Part shown: positions 35,957-49,312 of the stretch, piece by piece
Numbering within the stretch: the stretch's first letter is position 1
How the letters are laid out: each line of letters opens with the position of its first letter
Source of the DNA: Bacteroidota bacterium
GTDB lineage: Bacteria; Bacteroidota; Ignavibacteria; UBA10030; UBA8401
Length of the DNA stretch: 64,000 nucleotides
Reading direction: 5' to 3'
Assembly: GCA_008933835.1 (NCBI GenBank)
Contig: WBUG01000006.1
Coordinates: forward strand, 1-64,000
Notes under the pieces: model-generated
Seen by the model: the letters and a program-made list of their open reading frames with translations, nothing else
Told to the model about the DNA's origin: nothing
Databases searched by the model: none
Translations under genes and position numbers: made by a program

Positions 35957-35985
35957 AATATAGCAAGCAAAACAGCCGGAGTCAA
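35957..35985 (-). promoter_or_regulatory. rrn promoter P2 (sigma70-like)
   Basis: Minus strand TTGACT-N17-TATATT: -35 at 35980-35985, -10 at 35957-35962. Confidence 0.65.
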
Positions 35986-36030
35986 CAACTATTTTACTTT
36001 TTTCTCCACTTTTGTTTCAGAGGAGTTCCT

Positions 36031-36059
36031 AATATAAACTTTTTATTCCCTGTTGTCAA
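36031..36059 (-). promoter_or_regulatory. rrn promoter P1 (sigma70-like)
   Basis: Minus strand TTGACA-N17-TATATT: -35 at 36054-36059, -10 at 36031-36036. Confidence 0.7.
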
Positions 36060-36201
36060 GTTTTTTTCTCTTTTTATTATTCCACAAATTCCTCGGTTCT
36101 CCTATGTTTTTTGTATCGGACATGACACTCCGCATTGTCCCCGTAACGCTCGTTGCACTCTCACCGAGGGATGGCTATATTGTGGCAAGCGATAGAACCG
36201 T

Positions 36202-37478
36202 ATGACCGTCACCAGAGCACTCTACTCCCTCATCATCCTTCCCCTGCTCTACCTCCTGTTCCACGTCGGAAAATTCGTCAACGCGAAGGTCCGCCGCGGC
36301 GTCGAAGGGCGGGCGGGACTCTTCACGCGCCTGCCGGAACAGGCCGCGAAGCTCACCGGCACGCAGCGGCTCTGGTTCCACGCCTCCTCCCTCGGGGAGT
36401 TCGAACAGGCGAAGCCGATCATCGCCGCCGTGAAGGAGCGCCACCCGTCCACGGAGATCATCGCCACGTTCTTCTCGCCGTCGGGCTACGACAACTCGAA
36501 GAACTACAAGCTCGCGTCGCTCATCAGCTATCTGCCGTTCGACACCGCGGCGAACATGCAGCGCTTCGTCGACATCACCCGTCCCACCGCCGCCATCATC
36601 CTCCGCTATGACGTCTGGCCGAACATGGTGTGGACGCTGCACGACCGCAGCATCCCGGTCCTCATCGTCAACGCGACGATGACCGCGCGCTCCCCCCGAC
36701 TCTCCGCGGTCGCCCGCGGGTTCCACCGCCGTCTCTACGACCTGTTCTCCGCCATCCTCACCGTCTCGGCCGCGGACGCGGCGGCGTTCGCCCTCTTCGG
36801 AACCTCAACGCCGCTCATCGCCCCCGTCGGCGACACGCGCTTCGACCAGGTGAAACGGCGGAGCGACGACGCGCGCATGAAACAGATCCTCCCTCCCGCC
36901 GTCACCGCGGGACGGAAGGTGTTCATCGTGGGACAGAGCTGGGGAGAGGACGAATCGGTGCTGCTGCCGGTGCTCTTCAAGCTGCAGACGGAGGAACCGT
37001 CGCTCATCACCATCATCGTCCCGCACGAACCGACGGTGGAACATCTCGACGACCTGGAGAGCGCACTGGAGGGACGATGCCGGAGCATACGCTTCTCCGA
37101 GATGGGCCGCTACGCCGGCGAACCGGTGATCCTCATCGACAGCATCGGCATCCTCGTGGCGCTCTATCAGTACGCGCACGTCGTGTACGTGGGCGGAAGC
37201 TTCCGTCAGGGTGTCCATAACGTGCTCGAACCGGCGGTGTTCGGCGCTCCGGTCCTCTTCGGTCCCCGGCACACCAACTCGCAGGAGGCGGTCGAGCTCG
37301 CACGGCTCGGCGGCGCCTTCGTGGTCACCGGCGAGCGTTCGGCGTACCGGACGCTCCGCACCCTGCTCGACGACGCACCGCAGCGCGCGAAGGCCGGCGA
37401 GACCGCCCGGACGTTCGTCGCGGCCAATTGCGGCGCCACCGACCGCTTCCTCCTCCATCTCCAGCCGCTGCTCGAGCG

Positions 37479-37482
<4 letters not shown>
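36202..37482 (+). CDS. waaA: 3-deoxy-D-manno-octulosonic acid (Kdo) transferase
   Basis: 'LWFHASSLGEFEQAKPIIAAVKERHPSTEIIATFFSPSGYD...VYVGGSFRQGVHNVLEPAVFGAPVLFGPRH'. Confidence 0.93.
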
Positions 37483-39983
<2,501 letters not shown>

Positions 39984-39986
39984 GGC

Positions 39987-40748
39987 TTACATCCCTCCGA
40001 GGGAGAGACCGCCGAACACCTTGATGAGGGTCCACACCACGAACACGCCGCCCACCACGCCGAACGCCTTGCCGAGCGAGACGTTCCACACCTTCGATAA
40101 GGCCACCGCGGTCACGTAGAGGCCCCAGAACTCGAGCACGTTCAGCGCCGCCAGGAGCTTGTGCGTGGAGTTGTTCGGGTCGAAGTCCGACACGAAGAGG
40201 GCGCCGCTCGGCTGGGCGAAGAGGGACCCCATGCCGATGACGGTGACCATCGAGACCAGCGTGGCGACCGGCATGATGAACATGCCGAGCCCGTTCACTT
40301 CGAGCACTTTGCTGTACGACACCGTCGATTTATACGCCACCTTTCCGGCGACGAAGTACACGGTAGTGTAGGCGAAGAGCGCGAACACGATGACCACCGC
40401 GACGCCGACCGAACCGAAGACCAGGAACATCGCCGAACCCGGCTTGGAGAACTGCATCGCCTGGTCCGCCTGCTCCTGGGTCATCTTCCCCTCCGCGATC
40501 TGCTTTTCGAACTGCTTCATCTGCTGCCCCAACATCTCGTCCTGGATGGCCGGCTGGTTGAACACGACCGCCGTGAAGATGATGGAGACCACGATGGCGA
40601 GCACGAGCGGCAGCGCCCAGTTGGAGGTCTTCGGTTCCGTGCCGGCGACGGACTGAAAGAACTCTCCGGGTGACGATATGACGCCGATGAACTTGTCGAG
40701 CACCGACATGGAAGGCGTCTGGTCAGGGACACGGATCTCTTCGGGCAT
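39987..40748 (-). CDS. Yip1-family membrane protein
   Basis: 'FIGVISSPGEFFQSVAG', five predicted TM segments. Confidence 0.7.
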   Translation of the reverse strand: MPEEIRVPDQTPSMSVLDKFIGVISSPGEFFQSVAGTEPKTSNWALPLVLAIVVSIIFTAVVFNQPAIQDEMLGQQMKQFEKQIAEGKMTQEQADQAMQFSKPGSAMFLVFGSVGVAVVIVFALFAYTTVYFVAGKVAYKSTVSYSKVLEVNGLGMFIMPVATLVSMVTVIGMGSLFAQPSGALFVSDFDPNNSTHKLLAALNVLEFWGLYVTAVALSKVWNVSLGKAFGVVGGVFVVWTLIKVFGGLSLGGM

Positions 40749-40907
40749 GATTCTCTCCTTTAGGATGGATGATGGGGCGCCGGTATTGTACTACTAAAAG
40801 ACCCCAGTGTCAATCCTCCCGATGCGGGCGGTCCCGGCGGGGACGTTGAATACCGCCCGAAAAAACCGTACATAGACGACGGACCATCACCAACAGGGAC
40901 CGGCACC

Positions 40908-41534
40908 ATGTTCATCTCCTTCGAAGGCATCGACTGCTGCGGAAAAACGACGCAGGTCGCGCTCCTCATCGAGCGGCTCCAGTCTCTCGGCCACCGCGTG
41001 CTGCTGCTGCGCGAGCCCGGGGGGACGACCATTTCCGAGAAGATCCGGGAGATCCTGCTGGACAAGCGGAACCTGAAGATGACGCAGATCTCGGAGCTGC
41101 TCCTCTTCTCCGCGAGCCGTTCCCAGCTCGTGAACGAGGTCATCAAACCGGCGCTGCAGCAGCGGAGCATCGTGATCTGCGACCGGTACGTGGACTCGAC
41201 CACCGCGTACCAGGGGTACGGCCGGGGCCTGCCGCTGGGGGCGGTGAAGACCATCAACCGGGTGGCGACGATGGACGTGATGCCGGCGCTGACCTTCTTC
41301 ATCGACATCACGGTGAAGGAGATGCATGAACGGCGCCGGGCGAGCCGGCAGGAGGCGGACCGGATGGAGATGGGGACGGAGGAGTTCTTTCAGAGGGTGC
41401 GGGAGGGATACCATGCCATCGCCCAGGAGGAACCGGAGCGGTTCACGGTCATCAACGGACTGCAGACCGTCGAAGCGGTGCAGGAGGAGATCTGGCGGAG
41501 GCTCGAAGGGCGTCTGCCGGAAAGGAACGATTAG
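40908..41534 (+). CDS. tmk: Thymidylate kinase
   Basis: 'MFISFEGIDCCGKTTQVALLIERLQSLGHRVLLLREPGGT...ICDRYVDSTTAYQGYGRGL'. Confidence 0.95.
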   Translation: MFISFEGIDCCGKTTQVALLIERLQSLGHRVLLLREPGGTTISEKIREILLDKRNLKMTQISELLLFSASRSQLVNEVIKPALQQRSIVICDRYVDSTTAYQGYGRGLPLGAVKTINRVATMDVMPALTFFIDITVKEMHERRRASRQEADRMEMGTEEFFQRVREGYHAIAQEEPERFTVINGLQTVEAVQEEIWRRLEGRLPERND

Positions 41535-42589
41535 CAGATCCTCGGCAGCTGTTCGCCCGAGATCATATCCACCACCCGTTCTCCCCCGATGGCGGTCCGG
41601 AGCACCACCACTCCCGGATGGCCCTCCGTGATGCGGCCGATGACCGCCGCATGCTTCCCCGCCGGATGCGCTCGCATCGCCGCCACCACCTTCTCCGCGT
41701 CCTTCGCAGCGGTCACCGCCAACAGCTTCCCCTCATTCGCCACGTACAACGGATCGAAACCCAGGATCTCGCACGCCGAACGGACGACGCCGTCCACCGG
41801 CACCGCCGTCTCATCGATGACGATGCCGAGCTTCGCCGACGCGGCGAGCTCGTTGAGCGTGCTCGCCACTCCCCCGCGCGTCGGGTCCCGGAGGAACCGG
41901 AGGTCCGGTGCCGCCGTGAACATCGCCTCCACCAGTCCGTTCAGCGCCATCGTGTCCGAGCGGATCTCCGACTCGAACTCCAGTCCTTCGCGCACCGACA
42001 TGATGGCCATGCCGTGGTCCGCGATGGTGCCGCTGAGGATGACCGCGTCACCGGGAGCGACGCGTTCATGTCCGATGACGCGTTCCGGCGGTACGACGCC
42101 GACGCCCGACGTGGTGATGAAGAGCCGGTCCGCTTTCCCGCGCGGCACGACCTTGGTGTCGCCGGTGACGACCGCCACGCCCGCCTTCCGTGCCGCCTCC
42201 GCCATCGATGCCACGACCGAGTCCAGTTCCGGCATCGGCAGTCCTTCTTCCAGAATGAACGACGCGGTGAGGTAGCGCGGCAGCGCTCCGCACATGGCGA
42301 GGTCGTTCACCGTGCCGTTCACCGCCAGTTCGCCGATGGTCCCGCCGGGGAAGACGATGGGGCTCACCACATATCCGTCCGTCGTCATCGCGATGCGTCC
42401 GCTCCCCATGTCGACGACCGCGCCGTCGTGGAGCCGGTCGAGGTCCGGATTGCTGAAGTGCCGTTTGAACACGCCGTCGATGAGCCGGTGGGTGAGCTTC
42501 CCTCCTCCGCCGTGGGCGAGCACGATGGTGTCGTACTCCCCGATGGGGAGCGGGCAGTTCAGGCCGTCGGCGATGGTCGGTGCGGACAT
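41531..42589 (-). CDS. hypE: Hydrogenase expression/formation protein HypE
   Basis: 'VLAHGGGGKLTHRLIDGVFKRHF...DGAVVDMGSGRIAMTTDGYVVSPIVFPGGTIGELAVNGTVNDLAMCGA' and C-terminal 'PRIC'. Confidence 0.97.
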   Translation of the reverse strand: MSAPTIADGLNCPLPIGEYDTIVLAHGGGGKLTHRLIDGVFKRHFSNPDLDRLHDGAVVDMGSGRIAMTTDGYVVSPIVFPGGTIGELAVNGTVNDLAMCGALPRYLTASFILEEGLPMPELDSVVASMAEAARKAGVAVVTGDTKVVPRGKADRLFITTSGVGVVPPERVIGHERVAPGDAVILSGTIADHGMAIMSVREGLEFESEIRSDTMALNGLVEAMFTAAPDLRFLRDPTRGGVASTLNELAASAKLGIVIDETAVPVDGVVRSACEILGFDPLYVANEGKLLAVTAAKDAEKVVAAMRAHPAGKHAAVIGRITEGHPGVVVLRTAIGGERVVDMISGEQLPRIC

Positions 42590-42616
42590 GCGTTCATGCT
42601 CCTTTCGGCGGGGCGC

Positions 42617-43714
42617 TCAGACCGCGCTCCCCTGCCGTTTGAAATTGTAGTAGGCCGCGCACGCCCCTTCGGAGGAGACCATCGGCGCGCCGAGCGGATG
42701 TTCGGGCGAGCACTGCGTTCCGAACGCGGGGCACTCGAACGGCTTCTTCATTCCCGTGAGGATGGTACCGGCGATGCAGAGGGGCGACTCCCGGACGGCG
42801 ATGTCCCCCACATCGAAGAGCCGTTCGGCGTCGAAGGCGGCGAACTCCGGCCGAAGCCGGTATCCGCTCATCGGGATCTCGCCGATGCCGCGCCAGGTGC
42901 GGTGACCGACCTCGAACACGGAGAAGATCATCCGCTGCGCCGCGGCGTTCCCTTCCCGCGTCACCACACGGGCGTACTGGTTCTCCAGATCGTGCCGTCC
43001 TTCCTCCAGCTGCGTCACGAGCATCAGGATCCCCTGCAGGATGTCGATGGGTTCGAAACCGGTGACGACGATGGGGGTGCGGTACCGTTCGACGAGCGGG
43101 AAGTACTCGTGGTATCCCATCACCGTACAGACATGTCCCGCCGCGAGGAAACCCTGCACGCGGTTGTTCTCCGCGGAGAGGAGCGCCTCGATGGCGGGGG
43201 GAACGAGGACGTGGGACGACAGGATGGAGAAGTTCGTCAATCCCTCCTTGTGCGCCTGCCAGACCGCCATGGCGTTGGCGGGAGCGGTGGTCTCGAAACC
43301 GACGGCGAAGAAGACCACGCGCCGGTCAGGATTCTTGCGCGCGATGGCGACGGCGTCCAGCGGCGAATAGACGATGCGGACATCGCCGCCGTTGGCCTTC
43401 ACGTGGAGCAGGTCCGTGGTATCGCCCGGAACGCGGAGCATGTCGCCGAACGAGGTGAAGATGACCCCCGGCTGGGCGGCGATGCGGACCGCCTTCTCGA
43501 TGATCTCGAGCGGCGTGACACAGACCGGGCAGCCCGGCCCGTGCACGATGGTGAGGGACGGGGGGACGAGCCGCTCGAGACCCGACTTGACGATGGAGTG
43601 CGTCTGTCCGCCGCAGATCTCCATGATGGTCCAGGGACGTTTCACGACGGCGTGGATGCGTTCCGACAGCCGTTTCGCGAGCGCGGGGTCGCGGTATTCG
43701 TCGAGGTACTTCAC
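42617..43714 (-). CDS. hypD: Hydrogenase formation protein HypD
   Basis: '[47 protein letters not shown]...[14 protein letters not shown]'. Confidence 0.97.
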   Translation of the reverse strand: MKYLDEYRDPALAKRLSERIHAVVKRPWTIMEICGGQTHSIVKSGLERLVPPSLTIVHGPGCPVCVTPLEIIEKAVRIAAQPGVIFTSFGDMLRVPGDTTDLLHVKANGGDVRIVYSPLDAVAIARKNPDRRVVFFAVGFETTAPANAMAVWQAHKEGLTNFSILSSHVLVPPAIEALLSAENNRVQGFLAAGHVCTVMGYHEYFPLVERYRTPIVVTGFEPIDILQGILMLVTQLEEGRHDLENQYARVVTREGNAAAQRMIFSVFEVGHRTWRGIGEIPMSGYRLRPEFAAFDAERLFDVGDIAVRESPLCIAGTILTGMKKPFECPAFGTQCSPEHPLGAPMVSSEGACAAYYNFKRQGSAV

Positions 43715-43959
43715 GCCTCACCGTCCAGTTCTTTCCGCACCTCGTCCATCTCCAGCATGCGCAGCGTCTCCTGCGCCTCCTTCTCGTCCACGATGCTGAG
43801 CGCGAACCCGACGTGCACGAGCACGTAGTCGTTCAGCTTCGCCTCCGGCAGCATCTCGAAACAGATGGCCTTCCGGATGCCGCCGAAATTGACCTTCCCC
43901 ATCCTGGGGAAGGAACCCTCCTCGAACGATTCGATCTTTCCGGGAATCGCCAGACACAT
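43711..43959 (-). CDS. hypC: HypC/HybG/HupF family chaperone
   Basis: '[12 protein letters not shown]...[19 protein letters not shown]'. Confidence 0.95.
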   Translation of the reverse strand: MCLAIPGKIESFEEGSFPRMGKVNFGGIRKAICFEMLPEAKLNDYVLVHVGFALSIVDEKEAQETLRMLEMDEVRKELDGEA

Positions 43960-43962
43960 GGT

Positions 43963-46248
43963 TCACCTCGCCGTTGTTCGTGTTGTAAGATACCGATAAT
44001 AGAGCTGACCTGCCGCGATGCCGCCGTCGTTCGCCGGGAGGCGCTGGTGCCAGTACGGCACGAACCCCTCCTCCCGCAGCCGGCGGATGGCGGTCTCCAG
44101 CAGGAGCACGTTCTGGAAACATCCGCCCGAGAGCACGACCTTCCGCTCTCCGGAACGGCGGGCGGCGTCCACGAGCATGTCGACGACGGTAGTATGGAAC
44201 ATGCGCGCGGCATCGGCGGCGGACCGGCCGGAGACGCGGCCGTTCCAGACGCCGCGGACGATGTCCGCCCAGTCGTACTGGATGCGGCCGTCACGGTCGT
44301 CCACTCCGAACGCGAACGCATCGGCCGTATTCGAACCCATCGCCGCCCATTCCACCGCCATCGCGGTCTGTCCTTCGAACGCGGCGCGCGTGCGGAGGCC
44401 GAGCAGCGCCCCGACCGCGTCGAAGAGGCGTCCCATGCTCGTCGTGCGGGGCGTGTTGATGCGTTTCACCATCATCTGCAAGAGCAGACGCCGTTCGGAC
44501 GGACCGAAATGTCCCGTGACGAACGGATGCTCTTCCGCAGCGGGTCCCAGCAGTTCGTACAGGAGTCCCGCCGCACTCCGCGCCGATTCCTTCACCGCGG
44601 CATCGCCGCCGGGAAGGGGGAATTCGCGGAGGGAACCGAAGCGCGTGAACTCACGGCCGTCGAACCGGATGAACTCTCCTCCCCAGATCGCGCCGTCCAG
44701 ACCGTATCCCGTTCCGTCCCATGCCGCACCGAACACCGGTCCCTCCAGTTCGTTCTCCGCCATTGCCGAGGCGATGTGGGCGAAGTGGTGCTGCACCTCC
44801 TCTTTGGGCTGCGGAAGATTGCGGGCGAAGGAGGTGGAGGCGTAGTTCGGATGACGGTCGTGAAGGACGACGGAGGGGCGTGCATCGTAGAGCGTCACGA
44901 CATCTTCGACCGTTTCCTTCAGACATTCGAGCGCCGGCAGCGTTTCGAGGTCACCGATGTGCTGGCTGACGAAGAGCATGTTCCGGTCCTGGAGCGCGAC
45001 GGTGCTCTTTAAATGTCCCCCCAGCGCCAGCACCGGCTCATCGGTACTGTACGGCATGATGAGGGGCAGCGGGGCGTATCCGCGGGCACGGCGGAGGAGC
45101 GCGGGTCTGCCGGCGGCGATCCGGACGACGGAATCGTCCACATACCGATGGATGGGACGGTCATGCACGAGGAAGAGGTCCGCGATGCCGCCGAGCGTCG
45201 TGAGCGCCTGCCGTTCGTCGGTGCACATCGGTTCGTCCGACACGTTGCCGCTCGTCGCCACGACGGGACGGCCGGCGGCGCTCATCAGCAGGTGGTGAAG
45301 CGGTGTGTACGGAAGCATGACGCCGAGGAACGGATTCCCGGGTGCGACATTCTCCGACACCGCGGTCGCCCCACCCTCCTTCTTCCGAATCAGGAGAATG
45401 GGCGATTCGGGGGAGCGGAGAAGCCGTTCCTCGTCCTCCGAGACGATGCACACCTGCCGAACGCTCTCCATGGAGGGGAACATCACCGCGAACGGTTTCT
45501 CGTCGCGCCGTTTCCGTTCCCGCAGCGTGCGGACAGCGGTATCGTTCGCCGCGTCCGCCAGCAGCTGGAACCCGCCGAGACCTTTCATCGCGACGATGCG
45601 TCCGCCGCACACCGCACCGGCCGCTCTCTGGACCGCGTCATAGTGTGCCGCTGTCACCGTTCCGTCGGCTTCCCACAGCTCGACGTGCGGACCGCAGACA
45701 GGACAGGCGGTGGGCTGCGCGTGGAAGCGGCGGTCCGCCGGATCTCGGTATTCCCGTTCGCACTCCGGGCACATCGGAAAGCGGTCCATGGTGGTGTTCG
45801 GACGGTCGTACGGCAGGGAGCGGATGATGGAGTAGCGCGGTCCGCAGTTGGTACAGTTGATGAAGGGGTAGCGGTAGCGGCGGTCGGCCGGATCGTTCAT
45901 CTCGCGAAGACAGTCGCCGCACACGGCGATGTCCGGCAGGATGAGGACGGCGGGCCGTCCTTCGGCGTCGCTATGGCGGATGTCGAACGCGCCGTACCCG
46001 GCCGGGTCCACCCACGCCACCTCTTCGCTGACGATGCGGGAGAGGGTCGGGCGTTCCGAGCGGAGGCGGTGCAGGAAGGATTCGACGAGTGTCCGAGACG
46101 CTTCGGCCTCGATGAAGAGACCGGCGGAGGTGTTGTTGACCCAGCCGTGTACGCCGAGCTCCCGCGCGAGGCGGTAGACGAAGGGACGGAAGCCGACCCC
46201 CTGCACGACCCCGCGGAGCGCGATCTTGGCGCGGACGACGCCGTTCAC
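43963..46248 (-). CDS. hypF: Carbamoyltransferase HypF
   Basis: Acylphosphatase 'GVVQGVGFRPFVYRLARELGVHGWVNNTSAG', zinc fingers 'CGDCLREM...CTNCGPRYS...CPECEREY...CPVCGP', YrdC and Kae1-like domains. Confidence 0.96.
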   Translation of the reverse strand: MNGVVRAKIALRGVVQGVGFRPFVYRLARELGVHGWVNNTSAGLFIEAEASRTLVESFLHRLRSERPTLSRIVSEEVAWVDPAGYGAFDIRHSDAEGRPAVLILPDIAVCGDCLREMNDPADRRYRYPFINCTNCGPRYSIIRSLPYDRPNTTMDRFPMCPECEREYRDPADRRFHAQPTACPVCGPHVELWEADGTVTAAHYDAVQRAAGAVCGGRIVAMKGLGGFQLLADAANDTAVRTLRERKRRDEKPFAVMFPSMESVRQVCIVSEDEERLLRSPESPILLIRKKEGGATAVSENVAPGNPFLGVMLPYTPLHHLLMSAAGRPVVATSGNVSDEPMCTDERQALTTLGGIADLFLVHDRPIHRYVDDSVVRIAAGRPALLRRARGYAPLPLIMPYSTDEPVLALGGHLKSTVALQDRNMLFVSQHIGDLETLPALECLKETVEDVVTLYDARPSVVLHDRHPNYASTSFARNLPQPKEEVQHHFAHIASAMAENELEGPVFGAAWDGTGYGLDGAIWGGEFIRFDGREFTRFGSLREFPLPGGDAAVKESARSAAGLLYELLGPAAEEHPFVTGHFGPSERRLLLQMMVKRINTPRTTSMGRLFDAVGALLGLRTRAAFEGQTAMAVEWAAMGSNTADAFAFGVDDRDGRIQYDWADIVRGVWNGRVSGRSAADAARMFHTTVVDMLVDAARRSGERKVVLSGGCFQNVLLLETAIRRLREEGFVPYWHQRLPANDGGIAAGQLYYRYLTTRTTAR

Positions 46249-46278
46249 GACATCACTCCCCGCCGCGCGGTGCGGCGG

Positions 46279-46935
46279 TCAGCCCAGCGCGTCCACATGG
46301 CGCTGAAGCCAGGCGCACCACTCCGCGATCCCCTCGCCGGTGGTGCACGAGAGGCGGAAGACGGTGAGCTTCGGGTTGACGGTGAGCGCGTTCCGCGTCA
46401 TGAGATCCGGATCGCAGTTCACGTACGGGACGAGGTCGATCTTGTTGATGAGGAGGACCGACGCGTTGCGGAACATGGCGGGGTACTTCAGGGGCTTGTC
46501 ATCCCCTTCGGTGGTGGAGAGGACGACGATCTTATGCGCCTCGCCGAGGTCGTAGCCCGACGGGCAGACGAGGTTGCCGACGTTCTCGATGATGAGGAGG
46601 CGGACCTCCGTCCCGTCGAACGCATCGAACGAATCGGCGACGAACTTCGCTTCAAGGTGACACATACCGTTGGTGACGACCTGCACCACCGGTACGCCGT
46701 GCTTCGCGATGCGTTGCGCGTCCAGGTCGGTCTGCACGTCCCCTTCGATGACGGCGGCGGGGACCTTCCCCTGGAAGTGGTCCAGCGTGCGTTCGAGGAT
46801 GCTCGTCTTTCCGGAGCCGGGGGAACTGACGATGTTCACCGCGAAGACCTTCCGTTCGGCGAACCGGGCGCGGTTCTTCATCGCGATCTCGTCGTTCTTC
46901 TCCAGCACTTTCCGTTCGATGGTCACGACGCTCAT
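46279..46935 (-). CDS. hypB: Hydrogenase nickel incorporation GTPase HypB
   Basis: 'FAVNIVSSPGSGKTSILERTL...VIEGDVQTDLDAQRI...ENVGNLVCPSGYDLGE...LLINKIDLVPYV'. Confidence 0.96.
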   Translation of the reverse strand: MSVVTIERKVLEKNDEIAMKNRARFAERKVFAVNIVSSPGSGKTSILERTLDHFQGKVPAAVIEGDVQTDLDAQRIAKHGVPVVQVVTNGMCHLEAKFVADSFDAFDGTEVRLLIIENVGNLVCPSGYDLGEAHKIVVLSTTEGDDKPLKYPAMFRNASVLLINKIDLVPYVNCDPDLMTRNALTVNPKLTVFRLSCTTGEGIAEWCAWLQRHVDALG

Positions 46936-46953
46936 GGCGTTCCTTTCGTTCGT

Positions 46954-47301
46954 TCAATCATCGTTCAGTACGATCTGCTTCAGGATCATCTCGGCCCCCT
47001 TCACCACGCTCACGTCCATCGAATCGCAGTTCGGGCAGACCATGTATCCGGCGGGACTTTCACTCTCCGTTCCGCAGGCGTGGCACGTCACCGTGAAGGG
47101 CACGGAGTGCATCGTCATCACCGACGATGCGAGGGGGGTCCCCTGCACGATGGCTTCGTACGCGAACTGCAGCGATTCGCCGACGACGCCCGATGCGGTG
47201 CCGACCTCCATCACCACCTCCGTCACTTTCGGCAGGCGGTCATCGCCGACATGCTCCCGTACGGAGTCGATGATGTTCTGGGCGAGCGACAGTTCGTGCA
47301 C
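46954..47301 (-). CDS. hypA: Hydrogenase nickel insertion protein HypA
   Basis: 'MHELSLAQNIIDSV...CHACGTESESPAGYMVCPNCDSMDVSVVKGAEMILKQI'. Confidence 0.95.
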   Translation of the reverse strand: MHELSLAQNIIDSVREHVGDDRLPKVTEVVMEVGTASGVVGESLQFAYEAIVQGTPLASSVMTMHSVPFTVTCHACGTESESPAGYMVCPNCDSMDVSVVKGAEMILKQIVLNDD

Positions 47302-47332
47302 GCTATTCTCTCTCCTGCAAAAAACGGACAGT

Positions 47333-47797
47333 TCATTCTTGATTCTGGAAAGCAGTGAAGCGTTCGACCGCGAAAATCACCGCTTTCTCGAGGTTTTTCG
47401 CCGCTTCCGGGGAGAGGCCTTCGGCGAACTCCCAATCATACCCCTTGATCTGCAATAAATATACCAAAGGGGCTTTTCCGTAAAGTTCCATGCAAAGCGA
47501 AAGGAGCGCCGAAGGGGACAGGGAGTGTGTGGTGAAGGAATGAGCGGATCCGGGGAGGACAGGTTCGAACGAGAAGGATTCGACCTCCCCTTTCGAGGCA
47601 TCGACGAAGACGACGATGTCGACTCCGGCCATCGCCGCAGTATGTTCGATGTTGAGCTGAAAGCGGCTATCGACGGTGATGTCGCGAAGCCCGTCCGCGA
47701 CGATCCACCGTTCCATGCGCTGCGCGAACGCGTCGCCCAAACCGTCATCGCGGCGGCCGGGGTTCCCGTACGCCTGCACCAGAATGCTCTTCCGCAT
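47333..47797 (-). CDS. [NiFe]-hydrogenase maturation endopeptidase
   Basis: 'ILVQAYGNPGRRDDGLGDAFAQRME...VDIVVFVDASKG'; immediately downstream of large subunit. Confidence 0.85.
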   Translation of the reverse strand: MRKSILVQAYGNPGRRDDGLGDAFAQRMERWIVADGLRDITVDSRFQLNIEHTAAMAGVDIVVFVDASKGEVESFSFEPVLPGSAHSFTTHSLSPSALLSLCMELYGKAPLVYLLQIKGYDWEFAEGLSPEAAKNLEKAVIFAVERFTAFQNQE

Positions 47798-47827
47798 GAG
47801 GGAACTTCCGAAATACCGCGGAGAGAG

Positions 47828-49312
47828 TCAAGCCGTCCCGCCCGAACGGGCGCGGGAGACGACCGTGCCGTCCGGACGGACGAGCGTGATCTCGAGCGGC
47901 ATCTGTCCCATCGCGTGCGTCGCGCAGCTGAGACAGGGATCGTAGGCGCGGATGGCGACCTCGACGGCGTTCAGCATCGGTTCGGTGACCTCGGTGCGGC
48001 CCGTGAGCATCCGCTTCGCGACGACATTGACCGCGCGGTTCATCGGCTCGTTGTTGTGCGTCGTGGAGACGATGAGGTTGGCCATCGCGATCTGGTCGTC
48101 GTCATTGATGCGGTAATGGTGGAAAAGGGTCCCTCTCGGCGCTTCGATGACGCCGATACCTTCATGCCGCTTCTCGCCCCGCCGTACCAGTTCCTCGCCC
48201 TGCAGGTCGGGATCGTTCAGCAAGACCCGTATGACCTCGGCGGCGTGGAGGAGCTCGATGAGACGGGCATAGTGCGTATGCAGACAGCGGTTGTTCGGCT
48301 TACCGCCGCTCACCTCCCGGAACCGCTCGAACTCCTTCTGCGCCAGCGGGGTGGGGATGAAGGAACAGGTGTTGAGCCGGGCGAGCGGTCCGACGCGGTA
48401 CCAGCCCGCCTGTTCCCCGAGTTCGGCGATGTACGGGAACTTCATGTAACTCCAGGAACGGACCTCCTCGTGGATGACGTTGAAGTACTCCTGATAGTCG
48501 ATGTCGTGAAGGATGACCTTCCCCTCGCTGTCCACCGCCCGCAGGACGCCGTGGTACAGGTCCATGGCGCCGTCCTTCCGCACCAGGGAAAGATGGTTGG
48601 ACGGGAACTCCGAGAACCCGTCGATGAACTCGCGGTTCTTGCGGTGATAGTCCTTGAAGAAATCGACCGCCTCCTCCGCCCAGAGCACCATGGCGTCCGG
48701 GTTCATCGGCGCTTCGCCTTTCAGGAACTCGTCGCGCTCCGCGGCGCTGACGTTCTTGTTCACCCCTCCCGGAATGGCGCCGGTCCCATGGATCTTCTTG
48801 CCGGCGGTGATGCGGATGAGCTCCTGTCCGAACTTCCGCATCATCACCCCCTGCACCGCCAGTCCCTTATTGAGTCGTGCCACGCCGACGATGTTGCGGA
48901 TCTTCGGATCGGCGTCCACGCCGAAGAGGAGGTCCGGAGACGCCAGGTGGAAGAAATGGAGGGCGTGGGACTGGAAGATCTGCGCATAGTGCATGAGGCG
49001 GCGCACCTTCTCAGCGGTCGGAGAGAGTCCGGTGCCGGTACCGGCGCCGACGATGACATCCAGCGCCTTCGCCGCCGCCAGATGATGGCTGACGGGGCAG
49101 ATGCCGCAGAGCCGCTGGACGAGCACGGGCGCCTCCCAGTACGGACGTCCCTGCACGAAGCGTTCGAAACCGCGGAACTCGACGATGTGCAGCCGGGAAC
49201 GGACGACATTCCCCTGGTCATCGAGATGGATGGTCACCTTCCCGTGCCCTTCGACGCGGGTGACCGGTTCGATGGTGATCTTCTGCGACATAGGACCTCC
49301 GGAACGGTTCAA
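47828..49312 (-). CDS. hoxH: [NiFe]-hydrogenase large subunit, HoxH (group 3d, Ralstonia-SH-like) - copy 1
   Basis: L1 'RLCGICPVSHH', L2 'DPCLSCATH' with C-terminal tail; 'VEFRGFERFVQGRPYWEAP' resembles soluble-hydrogenase HoxH. Confidence 0.92.
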   Translation of the reverse strand: MNRSGGPMSQKITIEPVTRVEGHGKVTIHLDDQGNVVRSRLHIVEFRGFERFVQGRPYWEAPVLVQRLCGICPVSHHLAAAKALDVIVGAGTGTGLSPTAEKVRRLMHYAQIFQSHALHFFHLASPDLLFGVDADPKIRNIVGVARLNKGLAVQGVMMRKFGQELIRITAGKKIHGTGAIPGGVNKNVSAAERDEFLKGEAPMNPDAMVLWAEEAVDFFKDYHRKNREFIDGFSEFPSNHLSLVRKDGAMDLYHGVLRAVDSEGKVILHDIDYQEYFNVIHEEVRSWSYMKFPYIAELGEQAGWYRVGPLARLNTCSFIPTPLAQKEFERFREVSGGKPNNRCLHTHYARLIELLHAAEVIRVLLNDPDLQGEELVRRGEKRHEGIGVIEAPRGTLFHHYRINDDDQIAMANLIVSTTHNNEPMNRAVNVVAKRMLTGRTEVTEPMLNAVEVAIRAYDPCLSCATHAMGQMPLEITLVRPDGTVVSRARSGGTA

